This document shows, piece by piece, positions 52,089 through 59,849 of a stretch of DNA of 64,000 nt (the stretch's first letter is position 1; every line of letters starts with the position of its first letter). The translations under genes were made by a program, and so were the position numbers. Location: the NCBI RefSeq assembly GCF_020162115.1, contig NZ_CP083911.1:992001-1056000 (forward strand), in the 5' to 3' direction. The stretch comes from Tepidimonas taiwanensis. GTDB taxonomy: Bacteria; Pseudomonadota; Gammaproteobacteria; Burkholderiales; Burkholderiaceae_C. Below the pieces are notes generated by a model. It was given only the letters and a program-made list of their open reading frames with translations. It did not search any database and was not told the DNA's origin.

Positions 52089-53054
52089 TCACGGGGTGCG
52101 CTGCAGGCGCGCCCAGGCCGCCATCAGTTCGGCCGCTGCGGCTTCCGGGTCGGGAGTGCCGGTGATGGCGCGCACAACCGCGAAGGACCCCACGCCGCTG
52201 GCGGCCACCGCCGGCAGTTCCGCGAGGCCGATGCCGCCGATCGCCACCGTGGGCAGGTGCCGCGCGGCGCGGGCGTACCGCCGCAGCCGTCCCGGGCCCT
52301 GCGGGGCGGTGGGCATGGCCTTGAGCGTCGTTGGAAAGACGGCACCCAGCGCGATATAGCTGGGGCCCACGGCCAGCGCCCGTGCCATCTCGGCGTAACC
52401 GTGGGTGCTGATGCCCAGCCGCACGCCGCTCGCGCGCAGTTGCGCGATGTCGTCCGGCGTGAGGGCGTCGAGGTCCTCCTGCCCCAGGTGCACGCCGTAG
52501 GCGCCCGCCGCGATCGCGGCACGCCAGTGGTCGTTGATGAACAGGCGAGCTGGCGTGCCAGCAACGGCCCGTACGGCAGCCTCAACCTCTTCGGCGATGC
52601 GCTTCGGGTCGGTGTGTTTGAAGCGCAGCTGCACGGTGGGGACACCCGCGCGTGCCATGCGGCCCACCCACTCGGCGTCCGGCAGCACGGCGTAGAGGCC
52701 CAGTTTGGCCGGACAGGGCGCAAACGCCGGCCCTGTCGCGTGCCAGCCGAAATCCTCGGGGTCATCGGGCCAGTCGGCCGGGTCGAAAGCGCGGCGCGCA
52801 CAGCGGTGCGTCCACGCCTGCGCGACACAGCGTGCGTCGGCCTCGATGAAACCCAGGCGACGCGCCGCCGCATACGCGACGTCGGCAACGCGGGGGCTGG
52901 CCGGCAGGGCATGCGGATCGGCATCGCGGGCGATCGCCAGATCGGCATGGAGGCGCACGACGGCCTCGACCACCGCCACGGGGTCGTCGACGGTCGGCTC
53001 GCTGTGCGAATGGGCCAAGGGGGCGTTCGGAGCGCGGGGATCGGTGGCGGGCAT
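52089..53054 (-). CDS. thiE: thiamine phosphate synthase ThiE, with a long N-terminal extension
   Basis: 321 aa. The C-terminal about 195 residues are a ThiE barrel: GVPTVQLRFKHTDP, LFINDHWRAAIAAGAYGVHLGQEDL, GISTHGYAEMARALAVGPSYIALGAVFPT, and VAIGGIGLAELPAVAASGVGSFAVV. It joins HMP-diphosphate and thiazole phosphate. The first about 120 residues (from ATG 53054) form a separate helical region with His/Asp-rich beginning and W-rich part (PADWPDDPEDFGWHA), which the standard enzyme lacks. It is 5 bp downstream of thiG and ends the thiOSGE operon. Confidence 0.9.
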   Translation of the reverse strand: MPATDPRAPNAPLAHSHSEPTVDDPVAVVEAVVRLHADLAIARDADPHALPASPRVADVAYAAARRLGFIEADARCVAQAWTHRCARRAFDPADWPDDPEDFGWHATGPAFAPCPAKLGLYAVLPDAEWVGRMARAGVPTVQLRFKHTDPKRIAEEVEAAVRAVAGTPARLFINDHWRAAIAAGAYGVHLGQEDLDALTPDDIAQLRASGVRLGISTHGYAEMARALAVGPSYIALGAVFPTTLKAMPTAPQGPGRLRRYARAARHLPTVAIGGIGLAELPAVAASGVGSFAVVRAITGTPDPEAAAAELMAAWARLQRTP

Positions 53055-53059
53055 AGGGA

Positions 53060-53887
53060 TCACGTCTGGTGCCAGAACGGCGTCCCGAGCACCGGTGTGC
53101 TGGGCTGCGCCGTGGTTTGCGGGGGCATCGCACCGGCGCGAAAGGCCGCGCGGCCGGCGGCCACCGCGTCGGCGAACGCGCCGGCCATCGCGACCGGGTC
53201 CTGGGCCAGCGCGACCGCGGTGTTGAGCAGCACCGCATCGAACCCCCATTCCATCACCTGGCAGGCGTGCGATGGCAGGCCCAGCCCCGCGTCGACGATC
53301 AGCGGGACGTCCAGCCGCTCCCGCAGCGTGCGCAGCGCGTGGGGGTTGACGGGGCCCAGGCCCGTGCCGATCGGCGCGGCCCACGGCATGACCGCCTGGC
53401 AGCCCACGTCCAGCAGCCGCTGGCACAGCACGAGGTCGTCCGTCGTGTACGGCAGGACTTTGAAGCCGCGCTTGATCAGCTGCTCCGCCGCCACCGGCAG
53501 TTGCAGCGTGTCGGGCTGCAGCGTGTAGTCGTCGCCGATCAGCTCCAGCTTGATCCAGTCGGTGCCGAAGACCTCACGCGCCATTTCGGCGGTGGTGACG
53601 GCCTCCTGCACGCTGTGGCAGCCGGCGGTGTTGGGCAGCACCGGCACGCCCAGCCGTTGCAGCAGCGCCCAGAAGCCGTGCGAGGCGTCCGCGCCCAGCG
53701 CCCCGTGCCGCCGCAGCGACGCGGTCAGCATGCACGGCTGCGCGCGCCGCACGGCCTGCTCCAGCACGGCGGGGGAGGGGTAGCGTGCCGTGCCGAGCAT
53801 CAGCCGACTGCCAAAGGTCTCCCCGTACAGCGTGAGGGCGTCGTCAAGGGCGGGCTCGGTGAGAGAGGCGGGGGCGGACGGGGTCAT
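53060..53887 (-). CDS. thiG: thiazole synthase ThiG
   Basis: 275 aa. Forms the thiazole phosphate ring from deoxyxylulose phosphate, dehydroglycine and ThiS-thiocarboxylate. Typical motifs: LMLGTARYPSPAVLEQAV (Schiff-base side), LPNTAGCHSVQEAVTTAEMA, DWIKLELIGDDYTLQPD with the catalytic Lys, GCQAVMPWAAPIGTGLG, and VDAGLGLPSHACQVMEWG. The start ATG 53887 follows thiS by 7 bp. Confidence 0.95.
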   Translation of the reverse strand: MTPSAPASLTEPALDDALTLYGETFGSRLMLGTARYPSPAVLEQAVRRAQPCMLTASLRRHGALGADASHGFWALLQRLGVPVLPNTAGCHSVQEAVTTAEMAREVFGTDWIKLELIGDDYTLQPDTLQLPVAAEQLIKRGFKVLPYTTDDLVLCQRLLDVGCQAVMPWAAPIGTGLGPVNPHALRTLRERLDVPLIVDAGLGLPSHACQVMEWGFDAVLLNTAVALAQDPVAMAGAFADAVAAGRAAFRAGAMPPQTTAQPSTPVLGTPFWHQT

Positions 53888-53894
53888 GGCGGGT

Positions 53895-54104
53895 TCAGCC
53901 CCCGGTGACGGGGGCGATGATCTCGATGCGATCCCCCTCGCGCAGGGGGGTGTGGGGGTATTGGCTGCGCGGCACGAACTGCAGGTTGACCGCGACGGCA
54001 AACGGCGCATCGGCCGGGCGCTGGGCGGTCGCGTGTGCCACCGCGTCGGCGAGCGTGGCCGCGTCCGGCAGTTCGACGGGTTGTGCGTTGATCCAGACGT
54101 TCAT
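53895..54104 (-). CDS. thiS: sulfur carrier protein ThiS
   Basis: 69 aa ubiquitin-like protein. It carries the terminal Gly-Gly (APVTGG) that is adenylated and thiocarboxylated. MNVWINAQPVELPDAATLADAV starts the beta-grasp fold, and FAVAVNLQFVPRSQY and LREGDRIEIIAPVTGG follow. The gene overlaps thiO by ATGA and lies 7 bp before thiG. Too short to be obvious in a frame scan because the longer thiO-region frame covers it. Confidence 0.93.
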   Translation of the reverse strand: MNVWINAQPVELPDAATLADAVAHATAQRPADAPFAVAVNLQFVPRSQYPHTPLREGDRIEIIAPVTGG

Positions 54105-55246
54105 GCGGTGGCGGCAGAAAGGGGCGCGGGGGCATCCGCGGCACGGCGCGCGAACGCAAGGCCGAGGCGCTGCGCCAGCGCGGTCGTGCCGCCGTCCACG
54201 TACTCCAGCACCGCATCGTGGACCGCGGGGGCGATCAGGAACCCGTGCCGGTACAGCCCGTTGATCTGCAGCACGCGCGGCGCGCGTTCGACGACGGCCG
54301 GCAGGTTGTCGGGCAGCGTCGGGCGGCACTGTGTGCACAGCTCCAGTACCCGCCCCTCGGCGAAGCCGGGGTGAACGGCGTAGGCGGCGCTGAGCAGCTC
54401 CAGCGTGGAGCGCACGCTGGCCGGGGAGAGGTCGTCGGACTCGATCTCGGTGGCACCGATGACGAACAGGTGGTCGGGCTTGGGCGCGATGTAGATGGGG
54501 TAGCGGGGGTGCAGCAGCCGGGTGGGGCGCTGCAGTGTCACGTCCGGCGCGTACAGGCGCACGACCTCGCCGCGCACGCCGCGCAGCGGGCCGGCCGCAG
54601 GGCCGCCGGCGGGCCATTCGTCCCGCGCCCCCAGACCGCGGCAGTCCAGCACCCACGACCCGGGGTGGTCGCGCTGCCACTCCTGCGCCTGGGACAGCGT
54701 CAGTGGCGTGTGCCAGCGCGGGGCCACGCCCAGCGTTTGCAGCGTGCGCAGCAGCGCGTCCAGCAGGGCGCGGTTGTCGAGTTGGCCTTCCTCCGGCAGC
54801 AGCAGCCCTTGCGCGAAGCGCCCCGCCACGGCGGGTTCCGCCTCGGCAAGCGTCGTGGCGTCGAGCGCCTGCGGTGTGGGCAGGCCGGGCACACGCGCGG
54901 CCGTCGCGCGCAGCAGCGCCTCGAAGCGCACCGCCTCGCGCGCGTCCTGCCGGTGCCACAGGATGAGCGTGCCGTTTTGCTGGAAGAACACCGTTGCCTC
55001 GAGCGTGGTGCAAAGCGTACGCCAGCGCGGCAGCGCGTAGCGCCCCATGGCCACGACGTTCGGTTCGGTCACCGCCGATTCGGCCAGCGGCGCGAGCATC
55101 GCAGCGGCGACGCGGGCTGCCCCGCCGGCCGTGGCATCCGGAGCGGCGTCGGTGATCTCGACCCGGTGGCCGGCGCGCGCCAGCGTCACCGCCAGCAGCC
55201 GGCCCATCAAACCCGCGCCTAGGATCAGGAAATGCTCGCGTGCCAT
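54101..55246 (-). CDS. thiO: glycine oxidase ThiO
   Basis: 381 aa FAD enzyme oxidising glycine to the imine used by ThiG. The N-terminal dinucleotide fold reads FLILGAGLMGRLLAVTLARAG. The DAO-family core includes AAMLAPLAESAVTEP, LLPEEGQLDNRALLDALLRTL, RGVRGEVVRLYAP, and the C-terminal NGLYRHGFLIAPAVHDAVLEYV. It is the first gene of the thiOSGE operon and divergent from thiD with about 80 bp between starts. Confidence 0.94.
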   Translation of the reverse strand: MAREHFLILGAGLMGRLLAVTLARAGHRVEITDAAPDATAGGAARVAAAMLAPLAESAVTEPNVVAMGRYALPRWRTLCTTLEATVFFQQNGTLILWHRQDAREAVRFEALLRATAARVPGLPTPQALDATTLAEAEPAVAGRFAQGLLLPEEGQLDNRALLDALLRTLQTLGVAPRWHTPLTLSQAQEWQRDHPGSWVLDCRGLGARDEWPAGGPAAGPLRGVRGEVVRLYAPDVTLQRPTRLLHPRYPIYIAPKPDHLFVIGATEIESDDLSPASVRSTLELLSAAYAVHPGFAEGRVLELCTQCRPTLPDNLPAVVERAPRVLQINGLYRHGFLIAPAVHDAVLEYVDGGTTALAQRLGLAFARRAADAPAPLSAATA

Positions 55247-55326
55247 GGCGCTATCCTACCCGAGGGAAAACCCGTGCCCGGCGCGGCTTCCCCGCAACCG
55301 CCGGCGACTTGCGGATAATGTGCCGC

Positions 55327-56196
55327 ATGTCGCATCTGAACGATCTCGCCCATCCCCTGTCCCAGCGGTACCCCCGTGTGCTGAGCATCGCCGGCAGTGA
55401 CTCGGGGGGCGGCGCGGGCATCCAGGCCGACCTCAAGACCATCGCGGCGCTGGGCTGCTACGGCATGACGGCGATCACGGCGCTGACCGCGCAGAACACG
55501 CTGGGCGTGCGCGCGATCCACGCGGTGCCGGCCGCGTTTCTGAAGGAGCAGATTGCCGCGGTGGTGGAGGACATCGGGGTCGACGCCGTCAAGATCGGAA
55601 TGCTGCACGCGCCTGAGATCGTCGAAGCGGTGGCGTGGGCGATCGACACCTACCGCCTGCCCAACGTCGTGCTGGATCCCGTGATGGTCGCCACCAGCGG
55701 CGACACGCTGATCGAGGATGCAACCATCGGCGTGCTGGTGCGCGAGTTGTTTCCGCGCGCCACCCTCGTCACCCCCAACCTGGACGAGGCGGCGCTGCTG
55801 CTGGGTCGGCCGTTGGCGACGGTGGACGAGATGGAAGCGGCGGCGGCCGAGCTGCTGCAGCGTGGGGCGGGGGCGGTGTTGCTCAAAGGTGGCCACCTGC
55901 CGGGTGAGATCGTCAGCGACCTGCTGGCGCTGCGCGGCGAGGCCCCCGCGTTCTGGATCCGGCTCACGGGCGAGCGCATCGCCAGCGGCAACCTGCACGG
56001 CTCGGGGTGCACCCTGTCGTCGGCGATCGCCGCGTTCCTGGCGATCGGCCAGACACTGGAAGAGGCCGTGCAGTCCGCCCACGCGTGGGTGCGCGGGGCG
56101 ATCGCCGAAGGGGCGCACGTGCGCACCGGCAACGGCAACGGCCCGCTCAACCACGGCTACGCGCCGGTGCCGATGCGGCGTGTGCCACTCGCCTGA
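55327..56196 (+). CDS. thiD: hydroxymethylpyrimidine/phosphomethylpyrimidine kinase ThiD
   Basis: 289 aa ribokinase-fold enzyme that phosphorylates HMP-P. Motifs are LSIAGSDSGGGAGIQADLKT at the start, QNTLGVRAIHAVP, GMLHAPEIVEAVAWAI, PNVVLDPVMVATSGDTLI, and GSGCTLSSAIAAFLAIG with the catalytic-base Cys/Gly loop. Two starts, ATG 55318 and ATG 55327, are both possible. Convergent with the ferredoxin-reductase gene, overlapping it by 40 bp. Confidence 0.94.
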   Translation: MSHLNDLAHPLSQRYPRVLSIAGSDSGGGAGIQADLKTIAALGCYGMTAITALTAQNTLGVRAIHAVPAAFLKEQIAAVVEDIGVDAVKIGMLHAPEIVEAVAWAIDTYRLPNVVLDPVMVATSGDTLIEDATIGVLVRELFPRATLVTPNLDEAALLLGRPLATVDEMEAAAAELLQRGAGAVLLKGGHLPGEIVSDLLALRGEAPAFWIRLTGERIASGNLHGSGCTLSSAIAAFLAIGQTLEEAVQSAHAWVRGAIAEGAHVRTGNGNGPLNHGYAPVPMRRVPLA

Positions 56197-57266
56197 CCCC
56201 CGGCACCGTCCACGACACCCAGCAGGCGCTGCAGCCGCGTGCTGGTGGTGGTGTATTCGAGCGCGATGCGCTCGTCGGGGCGCAGCGCCTGCGCGATGGC
56301 GAACGCGGCCAGCGTCGCTTCGTGAAACCCGCAGACGATCAGCTTGCGCTTGCCAGGGTAGGTGTTGACGTCCCCGACGGCGTGGATGCCCGGTTCGGAA
56401 GTCTGATATCCGGCCGTCTCGACGACCAGGTGTTTGCGCTCCAAGGCCAGCCCCCACTCGGCGATCGGGCCCAGGCGGGGACTGAGGCCCAGCCGCGGCA
56501 GCAACAGGTCCAGCGGCAGCGCGAGGCGGCGGTCGTCCGCGGTGGCGATTTCGAGCGCCTCCAGCCGCCCGTCGTCGGTGGCTATGGCCCCGACCGGCTG
56601 GCCCAGGCACAGGCGGATCCAGCCCGCGCCGATCGCGGACTGCAGCTCCTCGTCGAGCGGGGCGTCGATCACGAAGCGGTCGTTGCGGTGCAGCAGCGTG
56701 ACGTGCGCGGCGTTGCCCTGCGCCAGCGTGAGCGCGAGCCGGGCGGCGGCTTCCGTTCCGCCCATCACCACGACCCGCTGGCCGACCCATTGCGCGGGTG
56801 GCAGGTCGTGGTAGTACACCTGCCGGCCTTCCCATGCCTGCAGTTCGGGAACCGGGACTTTGCGCGGCAGGAACGCCCCGACGCCGGCCGCGATCACGAC
56901 CGCGCGGCATTCGAACGTGAGCCCGCCGTCCGTCTGCAGCCGAAAGCGCGGCGAGCGCGCGTCCGCGTCCGCGGGCAGGCGTTCCAAGGCACTGACGACC
57001 TGACCCAGGTGCACCGGCACCCGCAGCGGGGCGAGCTGCTGCAACAGCCGCTGGGCGAGCTCCTCACCGCTGCAGCCAGGCAGGGCCGGGAGGTCGTAGA
57101 TGTACTTGTCCGGGTAGAGCGCGGCGCATTGCCCGCCCGCGTACGGCAGGCCGTCGACCACGTGGACACCGACTTCCTGCAGACCGAGCTGGAAGGCCTG
57201 AAACAGGCCCACCGGCCCTGCGCCGATCACAACGGCGTCGGTACGCAAAGGGGCGTTGTCACGCAT
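56157..57266 (-). CDS. ferredoxin-NADP reductase, thioredoxin-reductase-like type
   Basis: 369 aa FAD/NADPH protein: VVIGAGPVGLFQAFQLGL for FAD, GGQCAALYPDKYIYDLPALP (typical of FNR type 2, lacking the redox CxxC of thioredoxin reductase), VVVMGGTEAAARLALTLA for NADPH, and GIHAVGDVNTYPGKRKLIVCGF near the end. It sits 30 bp downstream of the ferredoxin gene, so the pair forms an NADPH-ferredoxin module. Confidence 0.9.
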   Translation of the reverse strand: MRDNAPLRTDAVVIGAGPVGLFQAFQLGLQEVGVHVVDGLPYAGGQCAALYPDKYIYDLPALPGCSGEELAQRLLQQLAPLRVPVHLGQVVSALERLPADADARSPRFRLQTDGGLTFECRAVVIAAGVGAFLPRKVPVPELQAWEGRQVYYHDLPPAQWVGQRVVVMGGTEAAARLALTLAQGNAAHVTLLHRNDRFVIDAPLDEELQSAIGAGWIRLCLGQPVGAIATDDGRLEALEIATADDRRLALPLDLLLPRLGLSPRLGPIAEWGLALERKHLVVETAGYQTSEPGIHAVGDVNTYPGKRKLIVCGFHEATLAAFAIAQALRPDERIALEYTTTSTRLQRLLGVVDGAGGQASGTRRIGTGA

Positions 57267-57296
57267 GGCCGCTGGCCCGTGGCACTCCCCAAGCGC

Positions 57297-57626
57297 TTAG
57301 CGCTTGAGCAGCGCGAGCTTACCGGTCTTGTCCTTGTACTGCTCGGCTTCCGGCAGCGGCGCCTTGCGTTTGGTGATGCTCTTCCACGTCGGCAGCTTGG
57401 CCAGCTCCGCGTTGAGGGCGATCATGTGCTGTTGGTCCTTGGGTACGTCTTCTTCCGCGTAGATGGCACCCACCGGGCATTCCGGGATGCACACTGCGCA
57501 GTCGATGCACTCGTCCGGGTCGATCGCCAGAAAGTTGGGTCCCTCGCGGAAGCAGTCCACGGGGCAGACGTCCACGCAGTCGGTGTACTTGCAGGCGATG
57601 CAGGCTTCGGTAACAACGTGTGTCAT
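57297..57626 (-). CDS. fdxA: seven-iron ferredoxin FdxA
   Basis: 109 aa. Soluble electron carrier with one [3Fe-4S] and one [4Fe-4S] cluster: CIACKYTDCVDVCPVDCF then CIDCAVCIPECPVGAIY. The C-terminal KLPTWKSITKRKAPLPEAE is the usual tail of the long-chain ferredoxins. Upstream of the ferredoxin-reductase gene in one unit. Confidence 0.95.
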   Translation of the reverse strand: MTHVVTEACIACKYTDCVDVCPVDCFREGPNFLAIDPDECIDCAVCIPECPVGAIYAEEDVPKDQQHMIALNAELAKLPTWKSITKRKAPLPEAEQYKDKTGKLALLKR

Positions 57627-57901
57627 GGCACTGAAACTTTCGTCGGGCCCGTAGGGCCCCGCTGCGGCACGCGCCGCCGTTCGACGGAGCCCGGATTGTA
57701 GGCCCCCCGCGCAGACCGTTCTTTGAGGTGGGTCATCCCCATCGGGGCATTTGCGGCTATGGTTGCAAGCATCGTGTCGTCTGCATTCGCGCCTGCCATG
57801 TCCCCATCCCGAGCCCGTTCCGCCGTTCCCCCCGATACCGCGGCGTCGGACGCGTCGCCGGCCGCCCTCCAGGAACGCCTCCCCGCGGGCACGCCGAAGT
57901 C

Positions 57902-59533
57902 GTCGCCCCTGAAATATTCATAACAGCATGATTTTTCTTGTGTTATTGTCTGTTTGCGAGTACAATTTCCCCCAGATTTGATGGTCTGATGCGCCGTTTT
58001 CTGGGAGTTTTGCGATGTTTGCCTGCCCCGCCACCGAGGACTTCTTCCGCGCCCGGCTCGATCAGATGATCGACCTGCGCCATCCGCTGGCGGTGTTGTC
58101 CTCACGCATGCCGTGGCAGGAGTTGGAAGCAAGGCTGTCGCACCTGTTCATGCGCAAAGCGCGCGCAGGTGTCGCGATGCCCGATCTGGACCTCTTTGGC
58201 GAATCTCCGGTGCGCGCAGCTCGGGCGTCCAACGCAGGCCGACCCCGCGTGCCGCTGCGCGTGATGATCGCGCTGCTGTATCTGAAGCACGCCTTCAACG
58301 AGTCGGACGAAGGGGTGGTCGAGCGCTGGGGCGAAACCCCCACATGGCAGTTCTTCTCGGGGCGGGCGTACTTTGAACATCGCCGGCCGTGCGACGCCAC
58401 GACGCTGGTGAAGTTTCGCCGGCTGCTGGGCGAAGAAGGCGTGGAAGAACTCTTGGCGCAGACCATCAACGTGGCGGTGGAAACCGGACTCATCAAGCCG
58501 CAGGAACTCAAGCGCGTGGTGGTGGACACCACCGTACAACCCAAGGCGGTGGCGCACCCCACCGACAGCCGGCTGCTGGAGACGGCACGCACCAAGCTGG
58601 TGGAGGCGGCCAAGGCCGCCGGCATCGCCTTGAAGCAGACCTTTGCCAAGGAAGGCAAGGAGCTGGCCCGCAAGGCAGGACGCTATGCGCACGCGCGGCA
58701 GTTTGCGCGCATGCGCCGGGTCATCAAGCGCCAGCGCACGATCGTGGCCAGGCTGCAGCGCGAGATCGAGCGCAAGGCCAGCCGCCTGGGGCAGGCCATC
58801 CAGAGTGCTCTTGGCCACACCCTCAACAAGGCGGCGCGTCTGGTGGCGCAGACTGCCAACCGAAAGACCGCCGACGGGACTCGAAAGCTCTACGCCTGGC
58901 ACGCGCCGGAGGTGGAGTGCATCAACAAGGGCAAGGCCCGCTGCCCTTACGAGTTCGGCGTCAAGGTCGGCATTGCCAGCACCCTGAAGCACAGCCTCAT
59001 CGTCGCAGCCCGGGCCTTCCATGGCAACCCCTACGACGGGCACACGCTGCAAGCGCAGCTGGAGCAGGCCACGATCCTGATGCAGGACACTGGCATCAAG
59101 CCCAGCACAGCGTTTGCCGATCTGGGCTACCGCGGGGTGGAAGCCGACATTGCGGATGTGCGCCTGGTGCACCGCGGCAAGATCAAGCGCCTCACGCAGC
59201 AGGAGCGCAAGCTGCTCAAGCGCCGCCAGGCCATCGAGCCGGTCATCGGGCACTTGAAGCAGGATCACCGCATGGACAGGTGCCACCTCAAGGGCGAGCA
59301 GGGTGACCGACTGCACGCGGTGCTGTGCGCGGCGGGCTACAACATCCGCTGGCTGCTGCGCATGATCACGAAGAAGGGCGTGCCCTTCTTGAGGCGAGCT
59401 TTTTTGCGCCTCATTGCGGCCGTGCGCCTCATCGGCCGGTGGCTCGCCCAGCGGCGGCCAACCGAGTCCAGTGGCGCCAACCCTGCCCAGCTGCGGCTAA
59501 GGGCGGCGTGAAAATGAATTTTTCAGGGACGAC
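57902..59533 (+). mobile_element. 1632-bp IS5/IS1182-like insertion sequence, copy 3
   Basis: Inverse orientation to copies 1 and 2, same length. Left end GTCGCCCCTGAAATATTC, right end (read inward on the minus strand) GTCGTCCCTGAAAAATTC. Target duplication GAAGTC at 57896-57901 and 59534-59539. It has at least one synonymous difference from copies 1 and 2 (CGA against CGG in GDRLHAV). It interrupts the PhaC remnant. Confidence 0.95.
58015..59511 (+). CDS. IS5/IS1182-like DDE transposase, copy 3
   Basis: Complete 498-aa protein with the same sequence as copy 2 over the parts compared. It contains VVVDTTVQPKAV, YEFGVKVGIAST, FADLGYRGVEAD and GHLKQDHRMDR. The presence of an intact frame in all three copies points to recent spread. 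Confidence 0.94.
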   Translation: MFACPATEDFFRARLDQMIDLRHPLAVLSSRMPWQELEARLSHLFMRKARAGVAMPDLDLFGESPVRAARASNAGRPRVPLRVMIALLYLKHAFNESDEGVVERWGETPTWQFFSGRAYFEHRRPCDATTLVKFRRLLGEEGVEELLAQTINVAVETGLIKPQELKRVVVDTTVQPKAVAHPTDSRLLETARTKLVEAAKAAGIALKQTFAKEGKELARKAGRYAHARQFARMRRVIKRQRTIVARLQREIERKASRLGQAIQSALGHTLNKAARLVAQTANRKTADGTRKLYAWHAPEVECINKGKARCPYEFGVKVGIASTLKHSLIVAARAFHGNPYDGHTLQAQLEQATILMQDTGIKPSTAFADLGYRGVEADIADVRLVHRGKIKRLTQQERKLLKRRQAIEPVIGHLKQDHRMDRCHLKGEQGDRLHAVLCAAGYNIRWLLRMITKKGVPFLRRAFLRLIAAVRLIGRWLAQRRPTESSGANPAQLRLRAA

Positions 59534-59849
59534 GAAGTCACCGCCGCGCTGGCACCTCGACGACGCCACCGAGGTGCTCGACCGCGAGGCGTCCGTGCTG
59601 ATGGTGCAGCTGTGCAGCGGGATCTCGCCGACTTCGCTTGCGCTGGTGGCCACCGACTGGGCGCTGCACCTGTGGAGCTCGCCCGGGTCGCAATGGCGCT
59701 TGGCGCGGCAGGCGCTGCAACAGCAGCAGGCCTGGTGGCTGTCGCGGTCCCGCGTGGCTGCGCGCGCGCAGCAGTGGCGAGGTTCCCGCGCGCACGCCGC
59801 CCGAGAACCCCACGCTCGGACCCGCGCCCGGCCGCTACGTGATGGTCCG

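Noticed and set aside
55247..55326. TPP riboswitch between thiO and thiD
   Set aside because: The 80-bp gap is too short and lacks the conserved CUGAGA-type elements.
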